From assembly GCA_041744755.1 (NCBI GenBank), contig JBGTKC010000064.1:50334-114333 (forward strand): a stretch of 64,000 bases of DNA, in the 5' to 3' direction. Every line of letters begins with the position of its first letter. Position 1 is the first letter of the stretch. Positions 8,220-16,000 of the stretch are shown here, in pieces. A program made the position numbers and the translations under genes. The stretch comes from CALDTK01 sp041744755 (GTDB lineage: Bacteria; Bacteroidota; Bacteroidia; Chitinophagales; Saprospiraceae). The notes beneath the pieces were generated by a model, which was not told where the DNA came from, searched no databases, and worked only from the letters and a program-made list of their open reading frames with translations.

Positions 8220-8840
8220 CTAGCCCTCGGTCTCGCGGCGGGTCAATTCGTCCCGGATCTGGGCAGCCTTTTCGTAGTTCTCACTCGCGAGGGTCTCGTC
8301 GAGGAGTTGCTTGAGGTCCTTGATGGAGTAGCTACTCAGTTTATCCGACTTGCTGCCGACAGTTTTGGCGACAGCCGTCTTGGAGCGCTCACTGCGCTTA
8401 CGGCCGGGCTTGGCCTCCCGATCCTCGTCATCCTCGATCTCGACGCCGGCCTGCTCGAGGATTTCCTCGAAGGTGAAGATCGGACACTGGAACCGCACCG
8501 CCATTGCGATCGCGTCGGAGGTCCGGCTGTCGATCTCGAAGGTCTCCCCGTTGCGCTCGCAGATGAGAAGGCTGTAGAAGACGCCTTCGACTAAGTTGTT
8601 GATGACGATCTCCTTGAGGTCGACCTCAAATTTCTCGAGAGCGTTCTTGAACAAGTCGTGCGTCAACGGTCGATTCGGCGCCATGCGCTCCATGGCCACC
8701 GCGATGGCTTGTGCCTCGAAGCCCCCGATGACGATCGGCAGCCGACGAGGTCCGTGTTGCTCCCCGAGGACCACGGCATAATTGTGGGACTGTGCGACGC
8801 TGTGCGACAGGGCCACGATCTCTAGCCGTATCTTTTCCAT
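8220..8840 (-). CDS. Bifunctional nuclease family protein (DUF151) with UVR motif
   Basis: 206 residues. The first ~140 form the DUF151/BFN domain (VVLGEQHGPRRLPIVIGGFEA, then EIDSRTSDAIAMAVRF), known from proteins with RNase and DNase activity. The tail is Lys/Arg-rich and ends in a UvrB/UvrC-type motif (LKQLLDETLASENYEKAAQIRDEL), a common Bacteroidota arrangement thought to mediate protein contacts. ATG 8838-8840. A TACCTTCG element lies about 75 bases upstream. A one-mismatch copy of the dispersed motif lies at 8362. Confidence 0.9.
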   Translation of the reverse strand: MEKIRLEIVALSHSVAQSHNYAVVLGEQHGPRRLPIVIGGFEAQAIAVAMERMAPNRPLTHDLFKNALEKFEVDLKEIVINNLVEGVFYSLLICERNGETFEIDSRTSDAIAMAVRFQCPIFTFEEILEQAGVEIEDDEDREAKPGRKRSERSKTAVAKTVGSKSDKLSSYSIKDLKQLLDETLASENYEKAAQIRDELTRRETEG

Positions 8841-8916
8841 AAACTCGTTATAACCCTAGCAACGTGCTACGGGGCCGCGGGTTTAGCCCGTCCGGCGATG
8901 TTCCGCGCGCCGGGTG

Positions 8917-8924
8917 CGAAGGTA
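8917..8924 (-). promoter_or_regulatory. -7-like element TACCTTCG before bifunctional nuclease
   Basis: Minus-strand TACCTTCG, the same octamer as before valS and the 10733 gene, 76 bases upstream of the ATG at 8840. It lies in the gap between mazG and this gene. Confidence 0.4.
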
Positions 8925-8968
8925 GGTGACACACGCACGTTGGCCTCGCCCTCGCGCCAACAACATTC

Positions 8969-9754
8969 TCACAGTCCGCTGGCCTTGGCGGCGCGCCACA
9001 GCGCGTCTAGCTCGCCGAGGTCCAGCTTGCCGAGACGGCCTCCGGCGTTGGCCTCGATGAAGTCGAAGCGACGTCTGAACTTTGCGTTGGCGCGCTCGAG
9101 GGCCGTATCCGGATCCACGTCGATGTAGCGGGCGTAGTTAACCAGTGAGAAGAGCAGGTCGCCGAACTCCTCCTCCACCCGTGCCGAGCCTTCCGACAGC
9201 GCGATAGCCTCCTTCAACTCCCACAACTCCTCTTCGACTTTCGTCAAAACCTCCCGCGCCTCCGTCCACTCGAAGCCGAACTGCGCGGTCTTCTCCTGGA
9301 GGCGGAGCGCCTTGACGAGCGAGGGCAGACCGCGGGGGACGCCGCCGAGTACAGTGGCCTTGCCCTTCTCCTTGAGCTTGAGGCGCTCCCAGTTACGCTT
9401 GACCTCCTCGGCGTCGGCGACCGCGGTGTCGCCGTAGATGTGCGGGTGGCGGTGGACGAGTTTGTCGGCCTCGCGGTGTAGGACCGACGCGATGTCGAAG
9501 GTGCCCCGCTCCTGGCCGATGAGCGCGTAGAAGATGAGGTGGAGCATCACGTCGCCGAGCTCCTCCTCGATTGCGCTATCGTCGGCCTGCACGATAGCGT
9601 CCGCGAGCTCGTAAGTCTCCTCGATGGTGAGGGGCCGTAGGGTTGCCATGGTCTGCTCGCGGTCCCAAGGACAGCCCTCCCGCAGCTCGTCCATCACGTC
9701 CAGCAATCGCCCGAAGGCCGCCAGCTTCTCTTCCCTCGTCGCGGTGGCCTTCAT
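8969..9754 (-). CDS. mazG: Nucleoside triphosphate pyrophosphohydrolase MazG
   Basis: House-cleaning enzyme that hydrolyses non-canonical NTPs to NMP and pyrophosphate. Two MazG domains are seen: the N-terminal CPWDREQT followed by ETYELADAI and EEELGDVMLHLIFYA, and the C-terminal EFGFEWTE-like stretch then EEEFGDLLFSLVNYAR. About 261 residues is typical of the two-domain form. ATG 9752-9754 is preceded five bases upstream by CATCTTTG. A sister-form motif copy (GACTTTCGTCAAAAC, 9236-9250) lies within the gene, reading V-L-T-K-V. Confidence 0.95.
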   Translation of the reverse strand: MKATATREEKLAAFGRLLDVMDELREGCPWDREQTMATLRPLTIEETYELADAIVQADDSAIEEELGDVMLHLIFYALIGQERGTFDIASVLHREADKLVHRHPHIYGDTAVADAEEVKRNWERLKLKEKGKATVLGGVPRGLPSLVKALRLQEKTAQFGFEWTEAREVLTKVEEELWELKEAIALSEGSARVEEEFGDLLFSLVNYARYIDVDPDTALERANAKFRRRFDFIEANAGGRLGKLDLGELDALWRAAKASGL

Positions 9755-9759
9755 GAGCA

Positions 9760-9767
9760 CAAAGATG
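9760..9767 (-). promoter_or_regulatory. -7-like element CATCTTTG before mazG
   Basis: Minus-strand CATCTTTG (one change from TAnnTTTG) ends five bases before the mazG ATG, again implying a leader of almost no length. Confidence 0.4.
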
Positions 9768-9823
9768 GCGTGGCCATAACCTCCGAACCTAGATGCGCGT
9801 TACGATGTGCCCGCCGCGGGACT

Positions 9824-9831
9824 TAAGTTTG
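9824..9831 (+). promoter_or_regulatory. -7-like element TAAGTTTG before nqrM
   Basis: TAAGTTTG is a perfect TAnnTTTG match and ends six bases before the ATG at 9838. It helps decide the start of the nqrM-like gene. Confidence 0.5.
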
Positions 9832-9837
9832 CTCCTC

Positions 9838-10047
9838 ATGGAATTGCTCGCCATTATCGTCATCATGTTCGTCGCCTTCGGGGTGTCGTTCTTGCTTATC
9901 AACGTCCGGCAGATCGTTAAGGGGGAGGCGTTCAGGGGCACCTGCGCCTCAAACAACCCAATGGTTAAGGACAAATTTGGCGAGTGCACCACCTGCGGAG
10001 CCAAGGTTGGCGACGATTGCGCGCTACCCGAGCCCAAGGCTGCCTAG
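9838..10047 (+). CDS. nqrM: Probable Na+-NQR maturation factor NqrM
   Basis: 69-residue protein: one N-terminal membrane span (LLAIIVIMFVAFGVSFLLI) then a short soluble tail with four Cys in the pattern GTCASNNP...CTTC...DDC. This matches the NqrM family (formerly DUF539) as found in Bacteroidota. NqrM helps insert an iron centre between NqrD and NqrE. Fitting this, a complete nqrABCDEF cluster lies 6-13 kb away, but nqrM itself is a separate unit. I chose ATG 9838 rather than 9793 because the TAAGTTTG element lies between them and because the shorter form starts directly with the membrane span. Confidence 0.7.
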   Translation: MELLAIIVIMFVAFGVSFLLINVRQIVKGEAFRGTCASNNPMVKDKFGECTTCGAKVGDDCALPEPKAA

Positions 10048-10053
10048 TCGTCA

Positions 10054-10145
10054 CGGACAATTTTGCTACAAGCTGCCAAAGGCTGGAGTGGCTAGTCCAT
10101 GGCCAGCCTAGCACCTTGCGTTTTGGAATCGTGAATAATTGTCCG
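10054..10145. repeat. Nested inverted repeat downstream of nqrM
   Basis: Outer arms CGGACAATT (10054-10062) and AATTGTCCG (10137-10145) are perfect complements. Inside them AGGCTGG (10080-10086) and CCAGCCT (10103-10109) also pair. The 92-base structure fills most of the gap between nqrM and the next gene. It may be a terminator-like or processed RNA structure or a small mobile remnant. No U-run follows the inner stem. Confidence 0.5.
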
Positions 10146-10194
10146 ATTCTCAGCCCACCGGTAACATATCCCAGCACGTTGCCCTTTAACGAGT

Positions 10195-10671
10195 ATGCCC
10201 CAAGCATCGCGCCGGAAGCCTGTCTCTCCTCTGCTCGCCTCCCTCGGCACGACGACTCCCGTGATCCTCAACACGGTCTTAACTCGTCTTCGGGCCCTCA
10301 GTAAGGGCCTTACTCACGCGTGTGGCGTGGAGACTATCTCGGGCCTGCACGTATGGATGAGATCCTACGGCGACCGTCTCGACTCCATGGCGGAATCGCT
10401 CCAGGACGAGGGGGCCAAAAGCCATAGCGCAGCCGTGGACTCCGCGAAGGACATGTTTCTCGAGAAGACGTGCGACAACCCAACGGCGCTGCTCAGCGTC
10501 GTCCACGGCCTACAGGCCCTCCTCCTCGCCGACTACGCACAGCTCAGCATGCGCCTCGACATGGATGAGGAGATGTACGCCTTAATCCTCGAACAGGAGC
10601 GCGAGCTCACGGAGGTCCAGCAGGACGTGGACGAGTTGCGGCTCGAGTACGAAACCTACGCCCAGCGGTAG
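10195..10671 (+). CDS. Hypothetical helical protein
   Basis: 158 residues, no family recognised. The sequence is predicted to be almost all helical, with a central long helix pair (GLQALLLADYAQLSMRLD) and an acidic C-terminal helix (EEMYALILEQERELTEVQ) that could form a coiled coil. A faint resemblance to ferritin-like bundles is too weak to name. There is no signal peptide. ATG 10195 is the only good start. It is followed 61 bases later by the TPR-type membrane protein in the same direction. Confidence 0.6.
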   Translation: MPQASRRKPVSPLLASLGTTTPVILNTVLTRLRALSKGLTHACGVETISGLHVWMRSYGDRLDSMAESLQDEGAKSHSAAVDSAKDMFLEKTCDNPTALLSVVHGLQALLLADYAQLSMRLDMDEEMYALILEQERELTEVQQDVDELRLEYETYAQR

Positions 10672-10717
10672 CCAATGGCGACGGGCGGTTTTGTGGCGAT
10701 GACACGCCCCGGCCGGC

Positions 10718-10725
10718 TACCTTCG
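10718..10725 (+). promoter_or_regulatory. -7-like element TACCTTCG before 10733 gene
   Basis: TACCTTCG ends seven bases before the ATG at 10733. The same octamer is found before valS and the bifunctional nuclease. Confidence 0.4.
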
Positions 10726-10732
10726 CGGCCCT

Positions 10733-11335
10733 ATGCTCAAGCTCGACCTTTACGTCCGTTTCGCCCTTATCGTCGGCTGCCTCATCTTAGGGCTCGTACT
10801 CAGCGTCTGGCAGGGCTTCTGGTACGGGTTTCCGCTGTTTATCGTCGCCCTTGTCCTCATCGCCGGCTACATCCTCCTGGGCACGATCCGGAGCGCCTCT
10901 GAGCTTTTGCAGGAGCAGAGGATTGACGAGGCCGAGGCCCGCCTAGCGCTGACGAAATTTCCGCAGTGGCTGTTCCCTGCCAACAAGGCTTACTTCTACA
11001 TGATCCAGGCGAATATTGCCCTCGTGCGCAAAGACCCGAAGAAAGCCGAGGGTTTACTGCGGGAGGCTAGCAAGTACGATATGCCGAGCGGTAATGAGTC
11101 GGCGGTCATCGAACTGCAACTGGCCAACATCGCCGCGCAGAAGAACAACTGGCCCGAGGTCAACCAGCGCATCCAGGTTATCCGCAAGCTCAAGGTGACC
11201 GAGCCAATGATCCTCGAGCAGGCCGAAATGCTGGAGAAGGCCTACCGCAATCGCGGCAACGTTAAGCTCGCCCAGCGGATGGGCGTCGGGACCCAGGGTC
11301 AGGGCAGCAAGCGCCGACGACCGAAAATGCGCTAG
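10733..11335 (+). CDS. Membrane protein with two spans and TPR-like helices
   Basis: 200 residues. Two membrane spans (about residues 8-26 and 30-52) are followed by a soluble helical part with tetratricopeptide-like repeats (LLQEQRIDEAEARLAL, KDPKKAEGLLREA, then KNNWPEVNQRIQVI). The tail is very basic (GSKRRRPKMR). Such proteins are common in Bacteroidota and have no assigned role; a scaffold at the inner membrane is likely. It ends 67 bases before the convergent lnt gene. Confidence 0.7.
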   Translation: MLKLDLYVRFALIVGCLILGLVLSVWQGFWYGFPLFIVALVLIAGYILLGTIRSASELLQEQRIDEAEARLALTKFPQWLFPANKAYFYMIQANIALVRKDPKKAEGLLREASKYDMPSGNESAVIELQLANIAAQKNNWPEVNQRIQVIRKLKVTEPMILEQAEMLEKAYRNRGNVKLAQRMGVGTQGQGSKRRRPKMR

Positions 11336-11402
11336 GGGTCGACGCATCGAGATAGAAGGCGATCGGTGGCAGCGCCGCGTCAAGGTCGCTCGACGCAGAC
11401 TG

Positions 11403-13175
11403 TTACCTAGCCCTCCAGAGGGCTGCCGACAAGCCGAGCAAGGTTAGACATGCCCCCCCTGCGAGGACCCACCCGATGACATCCCCAAAACGGACGTAGA
11501 TCGTCTCGCCGTCGAGTAGCGCCACTCCCCCAGTGAGCGTGGTAGCTTCATCGTAGTTGGTACTGACGATCGCCCTGCCGCGCTCGTCTATAATGCCGCT
11601 CGTACCGGAGTTGGCGGCCTGCACCACCCACCGCCGAGTCTCGATGGCGCGTAGGCGAGCGAGGTTAAAGTGCTGTCGGTAGCCGGGGGACTCGTCCCAC
11701 CACCCATCGTTGGTGGGGACGACCAGCAGGTTCGCGCCTCGCTTCACGAACTGGCGGACGTAGTCCCCGTAAATACTCTCGTAGCAGATCAACGGTGCCG
11801 CTACCACGCCACTACGCAATCTGAATACTGCTGCTGAGTCGTTGCGACCGAGGCCGGCGGTGGTACCTCCGAGACTCGCCACCAGTGGCTCGAAGAAGAA
11901 AAATACCTTGCGGTAAGGCAGGAATTCGACGCCGGGCACGAGCTTGGACTTATTGTAAAACACGACCGGACCGCCGCCGTCCAGGACGGATGCCGAATTG
12001 TGGGCGATGTAGTGGACGGTTTCGGCGCCAGCGCTCTGCGTACGGACCGCCGGATCACCGTTGTCGGTCGCGAGCCTAGCGTAGCTCGACAGGCCCGTCA
12101 ACAAGGCCGGCGCCAGGGGAGCCGCCTCAGCCGCAAGCGCGTCCCACATCCCAACCCAAGGTTCGGCTTGCACGAGAGCTTCGTCGATCCCGCTGAAGCT
12201 CGTCTCCGGGTAGATCACCAGTTGCGCATTGGCAGCAAGCGCCCGCTCGGTGAGGGTACGAAATCTTTCGAGCTGCTCGCGCTCGGCGACGCGGAACTTC
12301 TGGTAGTGTGGTTCGAGGTTAGGCTGAACGGCTGCGACGATTACCATTTGTGTCCCGCTGGTTTTAGCGTAAGCGTACATCACCACCGAGACCGCCAATG
12401 GCACGAGGATCGCGACGGCGGCCCTTGCCGCATTGCGGTAGATCGGACTGACCTCGAACTCGCTGCCGGCTTCGTCGCGACTGGCGAACACGCGGTAGAC
12501 GAGGCAAGCACTTACCGTAACGTAGAGGCTTCCGCCGAAAACGCCCGTCACGCTGAACCACTGCGCCAGCACCGGCGCGGGCGCAAACGTGTGCCCTAGG
12601 CACAGCCACGGCCAGGCGATCTGCCAGTTGAAGTGCAGGTACTCGAAACCGACCCAAAGGCACACCGCTCCCGCGAGCCACGCGCGTCGTCGGTGCCGCC
12701 TCACGAGAAAGATGAGCAGCGCCACAACCGCCATAAATAGCGCGTTGAGGAAATTGGCGACGATCCCGGCGGCGATCGCGGTATTTGCCACCCACCACGT
12801 CGCCACGACATTGAAGACCACCATGGTGTGGTAGGCGTACCATAACACCTGGCGCTTGCTCGCCCCTGCGCGGTCGAGTCTGGCCAGCACCCCGAGGAGG
12901 ATGGCGAATCCGAAAATCGGGGACCAGATCGCTCCGTAGGGCGCGAACGAGAGGCCGAGCGACACGCCGGCTACGCTACTCCACCCTAACATCGGAAGGC
13001 GACCCGGATGCTGCCGCAACAGTACGAGGCCGAACCATGCCGCGAGTAGTAGCAGCAACGGCCACACTCCCCAGAGCCTTTCGTCGGCTTGGAGGTGGTA
13101 CATCCGCAAAGCGGCGAGTGCGGCGATCCCGAGAAACGCAAAGGCTACGGGGCGTCGGTAGTTGGCTAGCGTCAC
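11403..13175 (-). CDS. lnt: Apolipoprotein N-acyltransferase
   Basis: Integral membrane enzyme that adds the third acyl chain to lipoproteins. About eight membrane spans occupy the first half, then a nitrilase-fold domain. The catalytic triad is visible: Glu in VIYPETSFSG, Lys in YNKSKLVPGVEFLPY, and Cys in PLICYESIYG; the VVPTNDGWW stretch follows. The 590-residue length is somewhat above the E. coli form. The start is GTG 13173-13175. A motif variant (GCTTACGCTAAAAC, 12361-12374) is read A-Y-A-K-T. The region upstream to metG is a 495-base gap. Confidence 0.93.
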   Translation of the reverse strand: MTLANYRRPVAFAFLGIAALAALRMYHLQADERLWGVWPLLLLLAAWFGLVLLRQHPGRLPMLGWSSVAGVSLGLSFAPYGAIWSPIFGFAILLGVLARLDRAGASKRQVLWYAYHTMVVFNVVATWWVANTAIAAGIVANFLNALFMAVVALLIFLVRRHRRRAWLAGAVCLWVGFEYLHFNWQIAWPWLCLGHTFAPAPVLAQWFSVTGVFGGSLYVTVSACLVYRVFASRDEAGSEFEVSPIYRNAARAAVAILVPLAVSVVMYAYAKTSGTQMVIVAAVQPNLEPHYQKFRVAEREQLERFRTLTERALAANAQLVIYPETSFSGIDEALVQAEPWVGMWDALAAEAAPLAPALLTGLSSYARLATDNGDPAVRTQSAGAETVHYIAHNSASVLDGGGPVVFYNKSKLVPGVEFLPYRKVFFFFEPLVASLGGTTAGLGRNDSAAVFRLRSGVVAAPLICYESIYGDYVRQFVKRGANLLVVPTNDGWWDESPGYRQHFNLARLRAIETRRWVVQAANSGTSGIIDERGRAIVSTNYDEATTLTGGVALLDGETIYVRFGDVIGWVLAGGACLTLLGLSAALWRAR

Positions 13176-13670
13176 GCCGGCAAAGAAACCTAGTCGGGGG
13201 CTTGTTGACTCATTGCCTGCGGCACAGAGGGGGTCCGCTAGAATTTCGTGCGGAACCGCCGCGTGGAGCTTGGCGGCTGGCTCTCTCTTTCACTCCGCCT
13301 TGCTCCACGCAGCACGCGCGCGCCGTAATCCACATCCGTGCACTTCGGTTTGGGCTGCTCGGAGGCCAACGGCGCGACCGTAGATCTGCAGGGTCTGCCG
13401 GAGTCGGCGTGTAGCTTCTGCGCCGACCACTCTTCCGCTACTACATCAACGGTCTTCTTTGCGTGATAGCAGATCATCGCCGTCGTTGCGTCGCCTTCGT
13501 GGGCGCGTTAGGCTTGAGCTAGAAAGTGGGGCGCTGCGCCACAGCCCCAGCAGGAGTACCGTCTGCCCTTCGGGGAGATTGTTCCGGGTCGGGGCGGCAG
13601 CTATCGGGCGGAGGGTCCGCGAGCGCTTTCGCTAAAACCAGTCGCTGTCGGGAGGCTCGTGTAAGGAAAC
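13176..13670. other. 495-base gap between metG and lnt without a supported gene
   Basis: This is the longest gene-free stretch in the window. It holds a short hairpin (TGGGGC 13527-13532 with GCCCCA 13544-13549) and a variant of the dispersed motif (GCTTTCGCTAAAAC at 13625). A frame of 79 codons exists on the minus strand (13238-13477), but its composition (Arg/Ser/Pro-rich end) looks like chance. I looked for tmRNA, RNase P, SRP and 6S RNA features and saw none. The lnt promoter should lie here. Confidence 0.5.
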
Positions 13671-15851
13671 TTAGCTCACGCGCATCCCCGGGGTTGACCC
13701 CGCCGGTGGGGCAATGAAGGCTAGACCGCCCTCCGGCGTATCGGCCATGAGGATCATACCCCGGCTTTCGACCCCGCGCAACTTCCGGGGCGCAAGGTTG
13801 GTGAGCACCAAGACATCCTGCCCAACGAGCTTCACCGGGTCGAAGTGCAGGGCAATGCCCGAGACCACCGTGCGCAGCTCTGTACCTAGATCGATTCCCA
13901 GTTTGAGGAGTTTGTCGGCCTTGGGGATGGCCTCGGCGGAGAGGATCCGTCCAGTACGGAGCTCGAGCTTAGCGAAGTCCTCGTATTGAATCATCTCGGG
14001 CTCAATGGCTGGTGAGAGTGCAGTTGCTTCGGCGTCATCCGGAACGGGGTCGGCTGCTGGAAGCGAGTCGTGCGTTGTGGGCGCAGCCATCAAGATGGCT
14101 CTGAGCTTCTCCTTTTGCGTCTGGACGAGCGCCATTCTAGTGTCGTCTTTCCGGTCTTGGATCTTGGCGAAGAGAATGGTAGGCTGGCCGAGCGGATGCC
14201 CAGCAGACAGCAGGCTCTCGCCAGCCGCGAGGGAGGCTTCCACCTGCGCGAAGGTGAACGCCGGGGCGGCGAGCAGACCGCTGATGCGTGTACCCGTCTC
14301 GGGGACGAATGGCGCGAAGAGGGCACTCGCGAGCGCTACCGCCTGGCAGGCGACGGCGAGCGCCTCGGCGATGGCGGGGTCATCGGGATCCGCCTTCGCT
14401 AGCGTCCAGGGTGCCCGGGCTTGGAGGTCGGCGTTCGCCCAGTCGATTAGGCCGATGGTCGACGCGAGCGCATCTTTGAAATTGAAGCGGGCGAGCTGAG
14501 CGTCTACCTCTTTAAATCGGGAACTGAGTTCCAGGAAGGCATTGTGCGGAAGCGAAGCAGCTGGGACTCGTCCTTCGAAAAATTTGTGCACGAGTACCAG
14601 GGTGCGGTTGACGAAGTTGCCCAACTTATCGGCCAACTCCTTGTCGTGGAAGCCTACGAAATCATCCCAGCGGAAATCCGCGTCGCGGTTCTCCGGGGCG
14701 TTGCGCAAGAGTGCGTACCGCATTGCGTCGACATGATTGGGTAGCTCTGCGAACTCCGCGAGGTACTCGTCCATCGTGATGCCCCAGCCGCGCGACTTAG
14801 AGAATTTGTCTCCTTCGAAATTAAGGAATTGGTTGGCTGGTACGTAGGAGGCCACGTTATAGTCGCCGAGGGCCTTAAGCGTCGCCTGAAACGTGAGGCA
14901 GTGGAAGACGATGTTGTCCTTGCCGATGAAGTGAATGAGCTCTGCCTCGCCGTGCTTCCAGTACTGCTCCCACAGGTCCGGCTCGCCGCGGTCGAGCGCC
15001 CACTGTTTCGTGGCGGAGATATAGCCGATAGGAGCGTCAAACCAGACGTACAGCACCTTTCCCGCAGCCTCCTCGGCCGTGATATGACCCGGCACGGTCG
15101 GCACCTGAATGCCCCAGTCGAGGTCCCGGGTGTAAGCCCGGGGCTGGAGTCCGGCGTCGAGCCAGCTCATGCACTGCCCCACGACGTGGTTTCGCCACAG
15201 CGTCGGGTCGTGGTGGGGCTGGCCGTCCACCGAGCCATCAGAGATGTAGTGCCGCAGCCACGCCTCGTGCAAGTCGAGACGAAAGTACCAGTGTTTGGTC
15301 AGCCTCAGTACGGGCTTCGCGCCGCTAAGTTTGGACTTCGGAGCGATGAGCTCGGTGGGGCTGAGGTCACGTCCGCAATTCTCGCACTGGTCCCCGTACG
15401 CCTCCGTGAATCCGCAGTTGGGACAAGTGCCCTGGATGAAGCGATCCGCGAGGAAGGTCTCGAACTCCGGGTCGAAGTACTGCTCGGTTGTCCGCTCTTC
15501 GAACTGGCCTCCCTGTCCTACGAGTTGGGCAAATAGCTCTCGGGAGGTTTCGTGGTGTAGCGGAGCGGAGGTCCGGTGGAAGATATCGAAGCTTACGCCA
15601 AAACGCTCGAAGGCCTCGCCGTTGAGCCCGTGGTAGGTATCGATGATGTCTCGTTCGGTACGGGCCTCTGTCTTTGCCCGCATGCTGATGGCCGCGCCGT
15701 GCTCATCGGAGCCACATACCCAAACCACGTCCTCTCCTTTCGACCGGAGGTAGCGGACGTAGACATCTGCCGGCAGGTAGGCGCCAGCGAGGTGTCCGAG
15801 GTGCAAGGGACCGTTGGCGTAAGGGAGGGCGGAAGTGACGAGTTTGCGCAT
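13671..15851 (-). CDS. metG: Methionyl-tRNA synthetase with C-terminal tRNA-binding domain
   Basis: Class I synthetase charging tRNA-Met. The HIGH motif is HLGH within NGPLHLGHLAGAY, and the KMSKS motif is KFSKS. A four-Cys zinc knuckle (CPNCGFTEAYGDQCENCG) marks the MetG1-type insert. After the anticodon-binding helices comes a C-terminal EMAP-II/Trbp111-like tRNA-binding domain (FAKLELRTGRILSAEAIPKADKLLKL). ATG 15849-15851 was chosen so that the protein begins MRKLVTSALPYANG. A dispersed-motif copy lies at 15591. Confidence 0.97.
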   Translation of the reverse strand: MRKLVTSALPYANGPLHLGHLAGAYLPADVYVRYLRSKGEDVVWVCGSDEHGAAISMRAKTEARTERDIIDTYHGLNGEAFERFGVSFDIFHRTSAPLHHETSRELFAQLVGQGGQFEERTTEQYFDPEFETFLADRFIQGTCPNCGFTEAYGDQCENCGRDLSPTELIAPKSKLSGAKPVLRLTKHWYFRLDLHEAWLRHYISDGSVDGQPHHDPTLWRNHVVGQCMSWLDAGLQPRAYTRDLDWGIQVPTVPGHITAEEAAGKVLYVWFDAPIGYISATKQWALDRGEPDLWEQYWKHGEAELIHFIGKDNIVFHCLTFQATLKALGDYNVASYVPANQFLNFEGDKFSKSRGWGITMDEYLAEFAELPNHVDAMRYALLRNAPENRDADFRWDDFVGFHDKELADKLGNFVNRTLVLVHKFFEGRVPAASLPHNAFLELSSRFKEVDAQLARFNFKDALASTIGLIDWANADLQARAPWTLAKADPDDPAIAEALAVACQAVALASALFAPFVPETGTRISGLLAAPAFTFAQVEASLAAGESLLSAGHPLGQPTILFAKIQDRKDDTRMALVQTQKEKLRAILMAAPTTHDSLPAADPVPDDAEATALSPAIEPEMIQYEDFAKLELRTGRILSAEAIPKADKLLKLGIDLGTELRTVVSGIALHFDPVKLVGQDVLVLTNLAPRKLRGVESRGMILMADTPEGGLAFIAPPAGSTPGMRVS

Positions 15852-15862
15852 CGAGATTGGAA

Positions 15863-15979
15863 TCGGACGCAAGGAACACCACGGAGACGCAAGACCCGCC
15901 AGATAAGAGCGCCTAGCAAGCCCACTCCGTGGACCTGCCCTTGCAATATTTGCGTTTCTAGAGCGAGTCTTGCGTCCGA
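15863..15979. repeat. Nested inverted repeats between metG and nqrF
   Basis: TCGGACGCAAG (15863-15873) and CTTGCGTCCGA (15969-15979) are perfect 11-base arms. GACGCAAGAC (15886-15895) and GTCTTGCGTC (15967-15976) also pair, and CCACGGAG (15879-15886) pairs with CTCCGTGG (15925-15932). The word GACGCAAG recurs. The outer left arm lies just inside the gap upstream of metG. It could end nqrF transcripts or regulate metG. Confidence 0.5.
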
Positions 15980-16000
15980 AAAACCTCGCAAGACGTCTCT

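Noticed and set aside
13238..13477. A 79-codon minus-strand frame in the large gap
   Set aside because: No promoter-like element, no domain and a low-complexity end; kept only as part of the gap description.
13176..13670. Possible tmRNA, RNase P, SRP or 6S RNA
   Set aside because: I looked on both strands for the tmRNA ends and tag, RNase P core words and the SRP loop and found none.
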